Shown: positions 29,801 through 40,668 of the stretch, piece by piece
Layout: each line of letters begins with the position of its first letter
How positions within the stretch are numbered: the first letter of the stretch is position 1
Assembly: GCF_901709675.1 (NCBI RefSeq)
Contig: NC_051090.1
Location: forward strand, 3,746,342-3,810,341
Direction: 5' to 3'
Length of the DNA stretch: 64,000 nt
Source: Syngnathus acus
Taxonomy: Eukaryota > Chordata > Actinopteri > Syngnathiformes > Syngnathidae
Notes under the pieces: model-generated
The model's input: the letters and a program-made list of their open reading frames with translations, nothing else
What the model was told of the DNA's origin: nothing
The model's database searches: none
Position numbers and translations under genes: made by a program

Positions 29801-32800
29801 TGGCATAAAATAAAAAGAAGAAAAAATGTACACTGGAGACTTTTCACTGAGTGTGTAAACAGGAACACACAAACACTTCTAGGAATTATTGACACAACCT
29901 GCACGTCAAAAGCCCCAAATAAGGTTCTGGAGCGTCTGCTGTGGGAAATCCAGGAGGTGCTCATGTGGTTTAATGCAATGTGATGGGAAGAACCACTTTG
30001 CCGGTGGGGGGTGGGCGAGAGGGAGCGTGCTAGTGGGTTTGCCTAGAGGGGGGGTGTGGGAACCTCATGAACCTTTTACTACTGTACATTGTGTACTTGT
30101 CGCACACTAGCATGGTGAAACCCGCACCGCCCATTTGCAGTCTAATAATCTCAAAAACCAAAAATTTGCGTGACTGTTGATCGAGATAATTAGAGTTTTT
30201 ACACCCATTTTATTTATAGATGGCAAAGGCGTTTATTTGTCTTAAGCGGATTACATCAGGTAAATGCGGCACAGCATCGAATGGAGGACTATTTTTGGGA
30301 ACGACAGTTAATCTGATTAACGAGACATCGATACTGTGATCATTTGCTTCAGAGTGGGAAGGACCCGCAGAAACCTTTATACTGTGGAAGGAGATCATGT
30401 GAAGATTGCTGGCGGGACTGCCAGGCTATACGATTTCCTGCATAAGAAGCCGTGCGGGTTTGAAACACAATGTTCTCATGCAGCGCTACGGACAGGGCCT
30501 CTTTGTGATAATGACCCTCGGCTGGGGGCGTGGAAAGAAAGACGCTCGCGCTTGGCTCGCTCGCTGCAAACAAGTCGGCAGGGGAAGTCGGTGCTTGCGG
30601 CGAAAGGTAAATAATGTAAAGTCAGCAAAGGAGGGGGAAGGGGAGGCAGAGCATGTTCTGGAAAGCCACGCAAGCAGGATGATTTCAAAGATGGTCTCGA
30701 GACAAATGATTAAAAAAGCATCAAGAATTAAAGTTCCACTTTTTTTATTTTAGGCTAATAGAACTCATTCAGTGCGTTGTATTTTCATTCGCGGAAGCAG
30801 CACTTCATTAAGTCGCCGGATTTATCCATCCATCCGTCCATTTTCTCATACTGCTTAATGTTGCCTGACCTCTTCTTCCCACAAAATAAATAACAGGTTC
30901 GCTTGTGACGCAAACCACCTCGTAATCCTCCAGATCATTTTCTCTGTAAACAGCCGTGCACCGACGTAAGTTACCAGGTTCCGTCAACAGCAGGCAAGCT
31001 CGTACTCTTATAATTTGTTTGTTCGCCGACAATGGGCAAATACAACTTAGTCCTTGGTGCCTGGGGAGCTATGTGCAGCCCACAGAGCTTAGCCGTCTCC
31101 ATGGCCGGTGGGCAGGAACAATCGAGTGCCAGTCCGGTTCAGCCTCCACGTGCACGGAACTGGATCAGGCCGGCTTGCCACATCCAGACAACTGATAACA
31201 CGTCAAGGCAAAATGACATAGTGCATGCTGCGGCTGCAATCCATTACAATGTGACTCTTGAAAATGTAAATAATCCCAAGCACACCTAACGACCAATGAC
31301 AGTGCCAGTATTCAAGCTCAAGTGCTTCGAATTGAATTCAAATAATGACATGCAGTAATTCTAAACATATCAATTTTCTTTTTGGTAGACATGATTTGCC
31401 AACATGTCTAATCGCTGCAGTGGAGTGCCAACTACTGGCAAGGAGGACTTACACTGTCAGATTTTCATAGCACATAAAATGATAAATGTGACTTGTACAG
31501 TATGTGTAAGAGGAGAAGAGTGGGTGTCTGGGGGGGGTATGCACAAGCATGTATGAAGAGGCTAACAAAATGGATGTTTCCTGTGAGCTAATGTTTCCCC
31601 CCCAACCCAGTCAGCATCTCTCCAAGCCAGCCCCCACCACAGCAAGGCCAGATAACACTCAGAAACCTTTCTTCTTTCACAGCCGTTCACTTTCAGTGTC
31701 TAATTAAAAAGCGTCGTTACTGAGCGCTTTGGAAACACGCCACCTACAATTTTGACAGTGTTGACAGATGATGTTGTTGTTTTAATGAGCTTGCTTTTGT
31801 CGCTGAGGGAAGAAAGAACTAATGACACCAATAAAAATTCTTCAAGTGGTCCTTCCTGCTTGAACAAATGCAGTGTGCAGAAATGAGCTGTGGCAGACAG
31901 AAAAATGGTCTACTCTAAGCTTTTACTATTTGGGGTAAAACACCAGTCATGACAACTCGATCCAGAGAGATGAATCTTCAACATCTTAACATTCTTGTGG
32001 CGACGCACCACATTAGTGAACCAGAATGCTGACATCACGCTGTATCCTCAGGGACGTGTGAGAGTCGGCACGGGGGAGTGAGAGGCCAGCAATAGTGAGG
32101 TTTTGCATCTGTAATGCCGTTTACGTGACGCCGCATGCTCATTAGCTGGCAAGTACGACTGGGGGCAGAGCTCCACCTACAAACTGTCCTCAAGGAGTCT
32201 TATGTTGAATTAAAAAGGTGTGAACAAACATGAGGATTCCAGGAAACGATTACAATAACAGGTTGAATCTGTTTGTTGGGGATTACCAGAATTTGTATCG
32301 CTAAAAAAAGAACAGAAAAAGAAACTAAGTCGGAATACTCATCAATTATCCATTTTCTTTTCCCCTCATTTGGGTCATCTGTAAACTGGAGCTTATTTCA
32401 TCTGATGTAGGTGGGCAGGGTCCACCCTGGACTGATTGTCAGCCAATCGTGGACAGACAAGCATTCACATAACTGGACAAGATTTAAAATCTGGCAAACT
32501 ATTCACTGTATGGAAATGTACCTACTATTGACGATTTGCAAATACACAAAGATATTCAAAAGGCCATCAAGCACTCTGCTAACATGACGTCCTTGGGTCC
32601 CTTGAAATGCGCTATATAAATGTAATAGTGTTAAAAGAGTCGGCATTAGCATAAGTCACGCACATTTACCAGTATCTTTTCTAAAATTGATCATTAGCAG
32701 CCACCGTACAGGTGACACAAGCTAGCTTGCCAGCCATCAAACGACGGTTGCCAAGCTAGCTGACGAAATAACACCATTTAAAAAAAGAACACACAAATAC

Positions 32801-33117
32801 AAACGTTCTCATTCCACTTTATCGACTAAAAAGATAAAAGCTACTACAATGACGCTTCTTTTGTATACATGTTGTTGAGCGAATTTCCGTCACTTTTCAA
32901 TTCGACGACGTTAGCCATCTACGTTGGTGGCAGATGGAATAACGTACGAGGACGCTAAGACGCGATGCCCCACGACTCCTTAAGAAGAAAGAATAAAAAG
33001 CCAACTAAAATTTCAGTCTCACCGGACCCCAACGTTGAAGTAATGAAGCGGAAATGTGTCTTACCAGCACAGGAGAGCTACGATGAGGCACACCACCAGA
33101 ACACGCAGCCTCTTCAT
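19115..33117 (-). CDS. suco: SUCO, SUN-domain ossification factor (23 exons)
   Basis: SUCO is a rough-ER glycoprotein linked to bone formation. The exons are 33117-33065 (signal peptide [17 protein letters not shown]), 27585-27459, 26845-26762, 26654-26314, 26063-25939 (end uncertain), 25761-25581, 25290-25179, 25077-24950, 24874-24807, 24737-24630, 24401-24296, 23722-23702, 23370-23315, 23222-23131, 23021-22956, 22874-22791, 22096-22003, 21923-20670, 20585-20498, 20423-20319, 20235-19968, 19848-19793 and 19693-19115. The acidic N-terminal region precedes [19 protein letters not shown]. The SUN domain spans exons 8 to 14, with landmarks [37 protein letters not shown] and [16 protein letters not shown] coiled coil and one membrane segment ([20 protein letters not shown]) follow in exons 18 to 21. 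The protein is about 1,400 residues, longer than human, mainly from Pro/Thr-rich exon 18 and a Pro-rich tail. The exon 5/6 junction is one base out of phase. Confidence 0.94.
22765..22786. repeat. TA-dinucleotide repeat in suco intron
   Basis: A short AT/TA run lies immediately beside the donor of suco exon 16. It is intronic. Confidence 0.8.
23702..23722 (-). CDS. suco: 21-bp microexon of suco SUN domain
   Basis: The exon is seven codons (MFIKYIK) bounded by CCTCAG on its 5' side and GTTAGC on its 3' side, in phase 0 at both ends. The same seven residues occur in the human SUN domain as I recall it, between YAKYVK and [14 protein letters not shown]. It is too short for most gene finders. 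Confidence 0.88.
25917..25929. repeat. Poly-G run of 13 at suco exon 5 edge
   Basis: A run of 13 G (C on the coding strand) lies just 3' of the first candidate donor of suco exon 5. It becomes part of the exon if the second donor, after 25885, is used. Its length could decide the reading frame. Confidence 0.85.
30820..30860 (+). repeat. TCCATCC-type repeat fragment
   Basis: The phrase TTATCCATCCATCCGTCCAT followed by TTTTCTCATACTGCTTA is the start of an interspersed repeat I recall as abundant in percomorph fish. Only a fragment is present. Confidence 0.5.
32345..32480 (+). repeat. Degraded percomorph interspersed repeat
   Basis: The order of phrases is recognisable: TATCCATTTTCTTTTCCCCTC, GGTCATCTGTAAACTGGAGC, GGGCAGGGTCCACCCTGGAC, CAGCCAATCGTGGACAGACA, then a CATTCACA end. 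In intact copies I recall these as 'gagcctatcccagctg', 'gtacaccctgaactgg' and 'cagccaatcgcaggg'. This copy is strongly diverged and has no coding capacity. Confidence 0.55.
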
Positions 33118-34110
33118 TATCTTCCCACAGGGAGCAACATCCTCGCTCTTTGGAGCGTCTTTCGAATATCTCAGCTAAATAACACCAATTAGGCCACTGA
33201 ATCGTTAGCTGTGTTTAAAGTTTCAAAATGGCAAAAGCAGCTGTCTCTTAATGGCGCGAGACTTTAACTTTAATGTGTGCTAAATCCCATTGTGGGTTCT
33301 GGACTGCTGTTGACGGCTTGTTCGCCGAATTCAACCCCTCCCTTATCGGGGAAAGTAACCAATCGCCGTAGAGATAGTGATTCGCCAGCCAATCGGGGGA
33401 GACCATTCTACAACTGTGGAAACAGCACCGCCCACTGGACTGAGGTGGACACTGTGGAACAAGACGCGTCATCTTTTTACCTTGATAACAAATTGATGAG
33501 TTACATGTTGCAACAAAGATGCAACATGCAAACGTTTCAAATGCAAACTTTGGTCTATTTTTTTTTCTGTTTGGTTAAACGCAGTGCGTGTGCGTAAGTA
33601 CATATCAAGTACACGCATATCTATATGACGTCGTTTTCACAAAGTGTTGCTTTTATTTTATTAAACCCTGTCATTTTGGAGGAACTACACTTAAAATATA
33701 CCGAGTAAAAACAAGATTGTCGAAAACGTTTACACGTAATTTCATTCTCTCAAAAATACAGTCTTATCCGTAATCATGTTTACGCATGTACATTCAAAAA
33801 CAACATTTCCCAGAATGCATTTCGAAACAGGTGTCCAAAACATTGCCTTCGATAAAAATGGCTGAATTAGACCTATATATACAATACTATTGTTATCCCA
33901 TTTTGCTCAATTAAATACACACACACACGACTGATGTTTTTATAAAATAAAAATAAAAACAAATTTGAAAAGTCAGGCGGGGTCCTGAGATGTCGCGTGT
34001 GCTCGGGGCTCAACTCGAGTTGAAGTTTCTCTTTTTTTTTTCCCCTCCTGGGGTAAACACCTAAGGAAGACTGCATCACTAGCATTACTTAAAGCTCTTC
34101 TTAGTCGATT
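33118..34110. promoter_or_regulatory. Divergent suco/tmed5 promoter region
   Basis: The 1.0 kb separates the suco start codon (minus strand) from the tmed5 start codon (plus strand), so it should contain both promoters. Two CCAAT boxes in the same orientation sit at 33359-33363 and 33389-33393, exactly 30 bp apart, a spacing often seen for NF-Y sites. No TATA box is obvious at a supportable distance. The transcription starts are not visible from sequence alone. Confidence 0.55.
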
Positions 34111-35978
34111 ATGGCCACGGTGCGGCTGTTAACTTATGTGGTGTCGGTGTTACTAGTCGTGGTGTTTGAGAGGTTCTCGGCGCTGGCCGCCTTCTCGCAG
34201 TCCCTGGACAGCGACTTCACGTTCACTCTGCCCGCCGGTCGCAAGGAATGTTTCTACCAGACTATGAAGAAAGACGCCTCGTTGGAAATAGAATATCAGG
34301 TTGGGAATATTCAAATATTCAATTGGATTATAAGTGAAATAAGTTAAATCTAGTCATGGTTCTGCTAGCCTTATGAGGTGTCATTTGGTGTCCACAATGT
34401 CATGGTAGTGGTTTTTGCCAACCATAATTTTAGAACAAAAGTAGGTCTGGGGTGGAAGGAAGGAGATACGGAATGATCCACAATTAAAAGGGAGGTTAAG
34501 GGGAACTAGGCCTGAGTTGGAAAATAGATAAGGATGGCTGTAAGGTAGGTTTAAGGAAAGGAAGGAAGGCAAAAAATAGGTTTCAGTGAAAGAGAATACA
34601 TGACAAAACCATCTCAAAACTTTGGGAAGGAAAGTGGGAATGAAGGAAGGAAAAGACAGAAGACAGGAAGGAAGGAAAATATGCCAGGGGGGAAAACATG
34701 AAGCCATAGCAGGAAGGATATAAAATAAACAGCAGGCCCCAGGTAAGAAAAGAAGTATGGCAAGAAAAAAAAAAGGAGGAAAATGCCCACTTTTGAACTG
34801 CATGTCAATCGTAGGTATTGGATGGCGCAGGCTTGGACGTGGATTTCTACATCTCCTCTCCATCTGGTCAGATTCTTTACAGCGACCATCACAAGTCAGA
34901 CGGAATGCACACGTAAGTTCAAGCGGCCATATTAGGCTTTGCTTTTAATAACTTGTTATATGAGAAATTCAAACAAAAGAGACTAACGTAACCGGTTTCC
35001 TCCCTCAGCGTGGAGACAGAAGACGGCGACTACATGTTCTGCTTCGACAACACCTTCAGCAGCGTTTCAGAGAAGCTGGTCTTCTTTGAGCTCATCCTGG
35101 ACAACATGGATGCCGACGATGAGCCCGAAGATTGGAAGGAGTACGTGCACGGCACCGACGTGTTAGATATGAAGCTGGAGGATATTATGGTGAGTTGGCA
35201 AAACATTTGGGATTTTTAAAAAGTCATTATTGCGTAGTTTTTGGAGACCCACCGCTGGTAGACTTTGTCCGGTGGTGTTATTTACCACATTGGGTGCAAA
35301 GTGACCCAGCTGGTAAACTCTATTTGATGTCAGGCTGGTGTTGTGAACTTTCACCCATTAGCCGTTTGGGGCCAGGCCAATTGTTTAAGCCATGACAGCG
35401 AGCTCCACCCTGGTGAATTGTGTCAAAGAGCACACAGGCTGAGTGACGGGAAATGTGTCTTCCAGCTGGCTTTTTATTTTTAGCCCAACATGCTTTAAAG
35501 GAGACATAGTTCTGTCCAAATTTAAAAGAGTTTTTCAGTGTTTGAATTTTCTTCAAAGTTCCACAGGGATCAATGCCCCTCCCCCTTTACTTCTAATAGT
35601 AGGTTACATTATCATGGCAACCGGGGCGATGAGCCTTGGCTTCTATTTGATAGCACAGAGCCCGGATTCAAAATATTTGATAGCTGCAGTCGTGTACCTA
35701 TTCCAGCTTGAAGGATGAGATATATTTACCCGATATTCACATCTCGCCATCCGACCCAGGACACCATCAACAGCGTGAAGTCGCGGCTGGGCAAGAGCTC
35801 GCAGATCCAGACGATGCTGCGCGCCTTCGAAGCCCGCGACCGCAACCTGCAGGAGAGCAACTATGACCGGGTCAACTTTTGGTCGCTGGTCAACCTGGCG
35901 GTCATGATGCTGGTGTTGGGCGTGCAGGTCTACTTGGTGCGCTCGCTCTTCGAGGACAAGAGGAAGATTTGCACGTAA
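34111..35978 (+). CDS. tmed5: TMED5, p24-gamma cargo receptor (4 exons)
   Basis: TMED5 is a p24-family protein cycling between ER and Golgi in COPI/COPII vesicles and is implicated in GPI-protein transport. The exons are 34111-34299, 34815-34912, 35009-35189 and 35760-35978; phases agree and give 228 residues. There is an N-terminal signal peptide (about residues 1-27), then a GOLD domain starting at [20 protein letters not shown] with its paired Cys in KECFY and DYMFCFDN. A short coiled coil ([20 protein letters not shown]) precedes a membrane segment near the C-terminus and a cytosolic tail [10 protein letters not shown]. The tail has the Phe and Lys/Arg signals typical of p24 proteins. The choice of TMED5 over other p24-gamma members rests on close resemblance to human TMED5. 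The PIGC neighbour also acts in the GPI pathway, but human TMED5 is not linked to it, so I treat that as chance. Confidence 0.95.
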
Positions 35979-36802
35979 CAAACCTCAGAAAGGGGAGGGG
36001 CGGGCCTGCAAAGGAAGAAAAAAATAATCACTGTTTGGGACATTTCAGAAACGCAACAAATGAGCCTCGGATATTTTCTGCTCTTCAGTCCACTGGAATT
36101 GAATTGAGTTTTATTTGTCGACATCATTGCTGTAAGTTTATTTGACTAATCAGACTCACTTTTTATCATTAGGGGGTCATACATACCATCAACACTTTGC
36201 ATTTATCTAGCTGTCAATCTTCATTTTAGAAAAACAGTATTTCAGAAACATCATTTTTTTTCCAGCCCACACTTCCGTCCAGTGTTATATTTGAGTGATT
36301 TTCTTAAGGCGTATAATCCACCGCAGAGTGAGTTGATGTGTTTTACTAACTGACTGTTACGATCAGAAAAAGATTTATATATCGTGATTACTGAGCAGAA
36401 CTTGTCTCAAGTTCAGACGTTGAAATATTTATTCATTTACTTGTAAATGTGTAAATTAAAAGTTTTGGACTAAAGGAAAAAAAATGGTATTGTGTGGTCC
36501 TTCGTACGAACGCTTCAAGATGATGTCAGAGTATTCGTTAGCAGCGTCTTTTTGTATTCAATGTAAGATGCTTGTACTGGACAAAAGAAAGTTAAAACAA
36601 TGTTTTTTTTTTTTTTATTCTCACACTTCCGCTGACCCTTCCCTAGTAACCTCAATCGTGGGACACACCACAACCCCGGTGTGTGTATTCAGTTCCTCCA
36701 GTTCTATCATGTGACCATTCAGGCCTTTGTACATTTAACTGAACGTAAAATGAAAAACAAAAAAGTGGACACACTGCAAACAAGCAGGCAGTCATTTAAG
36801 AC
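35979..36802. other. Convergent 3' ends of tmed5 and the zinc-finger gene
   Basis: This holds the tmed5 3' untranslated region, with ATTAAA at 36455-36460, and that of the minus-strand gene, with AATAAA at 36619-36614. The two transcripts converge here. No coding exon is seen. Confidence 0.55.
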
Positions 36803-38821
36803 TCAAGAGTGGGCATCGTCCGTCCATCCATCCATCCCTGAATTTCTGGGACTGCTGGAAGCTGAAAAAGGGGAGGGCGGGTGGACGTTAGGGGTCAAAG
36901 GACAATGCCCAGTTCTGTCCAGACTGTCAATCCATCGCTGCCACTCTGTGTCGTAGAAAGGTGATGCCTGAAATTCCACCCAGTTCATCTCCTTGTCCAT
37001 GCCCTTGTCCTTGTACAGATTGTAAACTTTGCTCGGGCAGTAAATATATTTGCCCGCATGACCCGGGAAGGTCGTGTGAACGTGAGGGCTTTTGGGTCCT
37101 TCTTTCAGCGGGTGACGGCAGAAACAACATAGACGACCCATCAGCCAAGTCTGTTTTCTTTTCCTCTTCTTCCCAGCCTTCTTTTTCACTTGACACCAGG
37201 CTTCCTCCATCTCCTTCTGGAAATACTCGGACTCCAAAAATTGTTCGAAGAACTGCTCGGGCGTATTAGCGACATCCAGCTGCGTCTGGGCCGGTGGAGT
37301 GACGGACAGCGGCGGCTTCATTGGAACGCTGTCCGGCTCCATCTTCACCAGTGGAACGTTCTCTGGCTTGACATCTACCAGTGGAACGTTGGTCGGCTTC
37401 ATCACCACTTGAACACTTGCGGGCTCCGTCTCCACTGGTTTCCTTGTATGGTCCGACCTGAAGACTCGGCCGAAGGTGCCCTGGAGCAGTTTGTTGATGG
37501 CTTGTTCCTGTCGCATGTACTCTTCGATGAAGCAGTCCTTCAGGTAGCGATCGGTCACAGACACGCCGCACCAACCTTCGGGCTCCTCGTATGAGCCAAA
37601 CGACTGCAGAGTGTTGTCCCCCCTCGGCGCATTCTCCACGGCGTGGAGATAAGCCAGATGAGCACGCTCGTACCTCAGGTGCAGTATCTCGTTCAGTTGG
37701 CCCACCATGTCTGACGGCGACTTGCTGGTGCAACGCAGCTCGTCTACGACCGTCTTGCATATAGCTTGTTTGGAGGTCACCAAAGCCGGCAAGATGTTCG
37801 TGACACGCTCGGGCAGTTTCTCCAGCCACCGTGGATTGTCTGCGAACCAGCATTTGCGGCAGATCTCGCAGCGGAGTTGGGAAGACAGGATGTAATACTG
37901 CCCTCCGGTGCCGACGATTGCTCGGGGTCGCCCCTCACCAGCGGACATGATCTGCTTCAACAAAGACCATGTCAAGAGAACTATTTGCACCCATCATCAT
38001 TGCATCAAAGTGTACGCACCTGTGTCTGAGGACAGCCGTGCAGACAAGGCAACCGGTACGTGCTCCTCAACCTGACCATAATCTCGTCTTCGGGTTTCCA
38101 AATGAAGAAAGGATGGAGCTGGAAGATATTTGGGGACGGCAGCTCGGCCTCGGGGTGGACGAGCTCCGGCTGCGGGGGGAAACGCCACAGAGAGATGGCA
38201 TTGCCCGCTCTGTGCACCGGGCGACATCCCGGCCACAGCCCCAGATCATGCAGCTCCGTCATCATCCACATCTTCTGATGTTCTGAACACATCCACCTCA
38301 CATTATCATCATCATCCATCGCCGTTTTTTCAGATATAATCTATATAGAAAGAAAATTAGGGGTGCACCATTATGCCCATATGATAATCATATTTAATCA
38401 ATGTTGCAATCATGATCATTAATCACAATTATGTATGTTAGGTCAAATTGTTTAAAATTGCACTACAGGCTTACTTGTGCTTAGCTACCTTGTAAAAAGG
38501 TCGTAGCACCTCCGCTTTTGGTGTGGGTGGAGATCCTGGCGGGAAGGCTACTGGAGTTGCAGCAGACTGAGTCGCTCTGGAACTCGATGCTGCCGCTCTT
38601 GATGTGGCCCCAAAGTGGCTTTTCTGTCGGCGTTCCATAATCGCCTTGTGATTTCCCGATTTGCGATGGCATTCCAATGCTTTGGTTCCCGCTGATCCAA
38701 CTCTCAGGATTTGATTGCATAAAGCGCAGTGTGCTAGATATGCATTTCCCTCCACCGGCTTCAACCATGCTTTGAACCGTTCGTCCTGCAACCACCAATA
38801 TTTAAACCTGTAGTTAACCAT
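36803..38821 (-). CDS. BED-like finger plus Cys-rich, DUF6729-like protein (3 exons)
   Basis: No standard vertebrate gene name is recognised. The exons are 38821-38489, 38340-38020 and 37951-36803, in phase, giving 600 residues. Exon 1 encodes a finger with the pattern C-x2-C ... H-x5-H (CALCNQ, then HRKSGNH), as in BED or hAT-associated zinc fingers. Exon 2 starts with RWMCSEHQKMWMM and ends with PCLHGC; exon 3 begins with C246-x2-C249-x2-C252 (LRCEICRKCW). This Cys arrangement resembles the DUF6729-type domain of repetitive fish genes. The middle has three imperfect repeats around NVPLV containing VKPE and VKME, which fit the SUMO consensus. The C-terminus has CCFCRHPLKEGPKSPHVHTT and YIYCPSKVYNLY, a second Cys/His module. 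Domain names are from memory. I infer a nuclear protein of transposon ancestry. The in-frame GT-AG introns suggest a resident gene. Confidence 0.72.
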
Positions 38822-39594
38822 GTATGCAGAAATTATAATTCGATTTGATTCTAAATTCTCTGCGCTGCTATGCTAAGATTTAACGTAAACAAACGACGTC
38901 TATTGGTGTTCGATAAATATTGACCGGGTAGCACAGGTAGCCTTTATTTAGTTCCGCTTCGTAGTTGCATTCAATTGTCCTTAAATAAATCCAGACATTT
39001 CAAAGCTAGACTTTATGGAAGTTTATGATAAGTATTGGATTTAAGATTTTTTCAGACCCGTGGATACACTGTGTATGACTAGCGAAAAAAAAAGTTTGTT
39101 TCTGTTTCTGTTGAGCGACGTTTCCGCATACCAACAGTAGGGGTCGCTACTGACTGCGTTTCTACTTCCGGGACGCTCAATCAGCTGTAACATTCGCTGC
39201 CAGGAGCAACGTTCTCCTCGGGTAAGAGGCTAAGCTTCGAAATCTACCGGTATTTGCACATAACCAACTTATCGCCGGCTATAATTATAATAACATAGTA
39301 GAGATAAATACACGAGTTTTTAACTGAGACATCAAAATGATGATGGTGCAGGCGGTGGATTTGCTAACCAAAACTACCTGCACATCAGAAGACTGAGAAG
39401 ATTTTGGAAAAGAGCCTTGGGGAAACTATGATCTACACCTGATCACATTCAAAGAGAACTTTCCTGTTTTGTTTTGTCACGTCACAACAAAGCCTGATCA
39501 TATCAGACATTTTGTCCTAAGGCCAAGACCAGAAAAAGATTAACCAGAACAGCTATCACTCTAAAGCTAAACTCTGTGCTCGTTTTTCAGAGCG
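38822..39594. promoter_or_regulatory. Divergent region between zinc-finger gene and pigc
   Basis: The two genes point away from each other with 0.77 kb between start codons. A likely 5' untranslated exon of pigc ends near 39221 at CTCG followed by GGTAAGAGG, so pigc transcription probably starts around 39150. The rest shows no coding exon. Confidence 0.4.
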
Positions 39595-40668
39595 ATGGGG
39601 CCAGACGACGGCCCGGGTGCAGCCGTCGCCTGGAGGAAGGTCCTGTGGGAGCGCCAGCCGTACCCGGACAACTACGTGGACCGACGCTTCCTGGAAGAGC
39701 TCCGAAGGAATGAGGGAATCCGTCAGTATCGTTACTGGGCTGTGGTGCGCGAGTCATGCTTGGTGGGGCAGCAGCTCTCCTGCGTGGCTATTTTCATCAC
39801 CCTCTGGCTCTACATGGAGCAGGTATCTGATGGATAGTTTTATTATTAATAGTAATATTTCATCATTATTAGTAGGTTGCCTGGAATTAAATGTTCTGTC
39901 AGTGTTAAAGGACCAATTTTATTCTGCCTAATGTTGGAAGGGTCACCGGCCTAAAAAACATCTGGTCAGGATTCTATCCTCCATCCATAATGTCTTCTGC
40001 TGTCTTTTTAGGGCCTCCTGTCCCCAGAGACCCTCCTGCTTATCAGCCTAGCGAGCTCCTTACTGGGCTACGGACTGTACCAAGCCCTCGCGTCTCAGGC
40101 GGAACCAGTTCTCCAACCTCGGACTCATTTGGATGACTTACAGAGCGCCACAATCTTCCTGTCGTTCATCTTTGGCTTCTCGCCCGTGCTAAAAACGCTC
40201 ACAGAGTCCGTCAGCACGGACACAGTCTACGCCATGTCGGCCGTCATGCTGCTGGCTCACCTGGTGTCCTTCCCTTACACCCATCCCTCACCTCCGGGCA
40301 GCCTGTCCCTCAACGCAGCCTTGTTTGCATCTGTGTGTCTGGCCTCCCGCCTCCCGGGCGCCCTGCATACCTTCACCATGCTCAGCTGCGCCCTCCTGGT
40401 CTTCGCCCTTTGGCCCTGCCTCCTGAGGCGGGTGAAGAACGGGGCCCCGCGTCACTTTGCCGCCGTGTGCGCCGGGGTGTGCGCGGCGGGCGTAGGGGGG
40501 CTGGCGTCGCGCTGGCCCGGCGGGGCGGTCATCCTGGCGCTGGCCGTGGCCAGCGTGATTCTCCTCTGCCCCTGGCTGCTGATCCGCTTGCAGAGGCACA
40601 AGGACAACATCCAAGGGCCGTGGGATGAGGCGGAGATCCGCGAGGACCTCAGCCGCTTCCTCCAATAA
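39595..40668 (+). CDS. pigc: PIGC, GPI-GlcNAc transferase subunit C (2 coding exons)
   Basis: PIG-C is a multi-pass ER membrane subunit of the GPI-N-acetylglucosaminyltransferase, which makes GlcNAc-PI in the first step of GPI-anchor synthesis. The exons are 39595-39822 and 40012-40668, giving 294 residues against about 297 in human. Recognisable stretches are [48 protein letters not shown] and the C-terminal [16 protein letters not shown], all close to human. Several hydrophobic segments follow residue 55, consistent with about eight membrane passes. Human PIGC has its coding sequence in one exon, so the intron after residue 76 is a difference to note. An AATAAA overlaps the stop codon at 40664-40669. 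The next gene, dnm3, is also its human neighbour. Confidence 0.97.

Larger units (their letters stand above)
27586..33064. other. suco intron 1 (5.5 kb)
   Basis: I find no supportable gene in this intron. It contains poly-A/T tracts and at least two degraded repeats, near 30820-30860 and 32345-32480. Scattered open frames lack homologues or partners. Confidence 0.6.

Noticed and set aside
34381-34863. Minus-strand frame of 160 codons in tmed5 intron 1
   Set aside because: It derives from a GGAA-rich purine tract and reads as Phe/Leu/Pro/Ser simple sequence.
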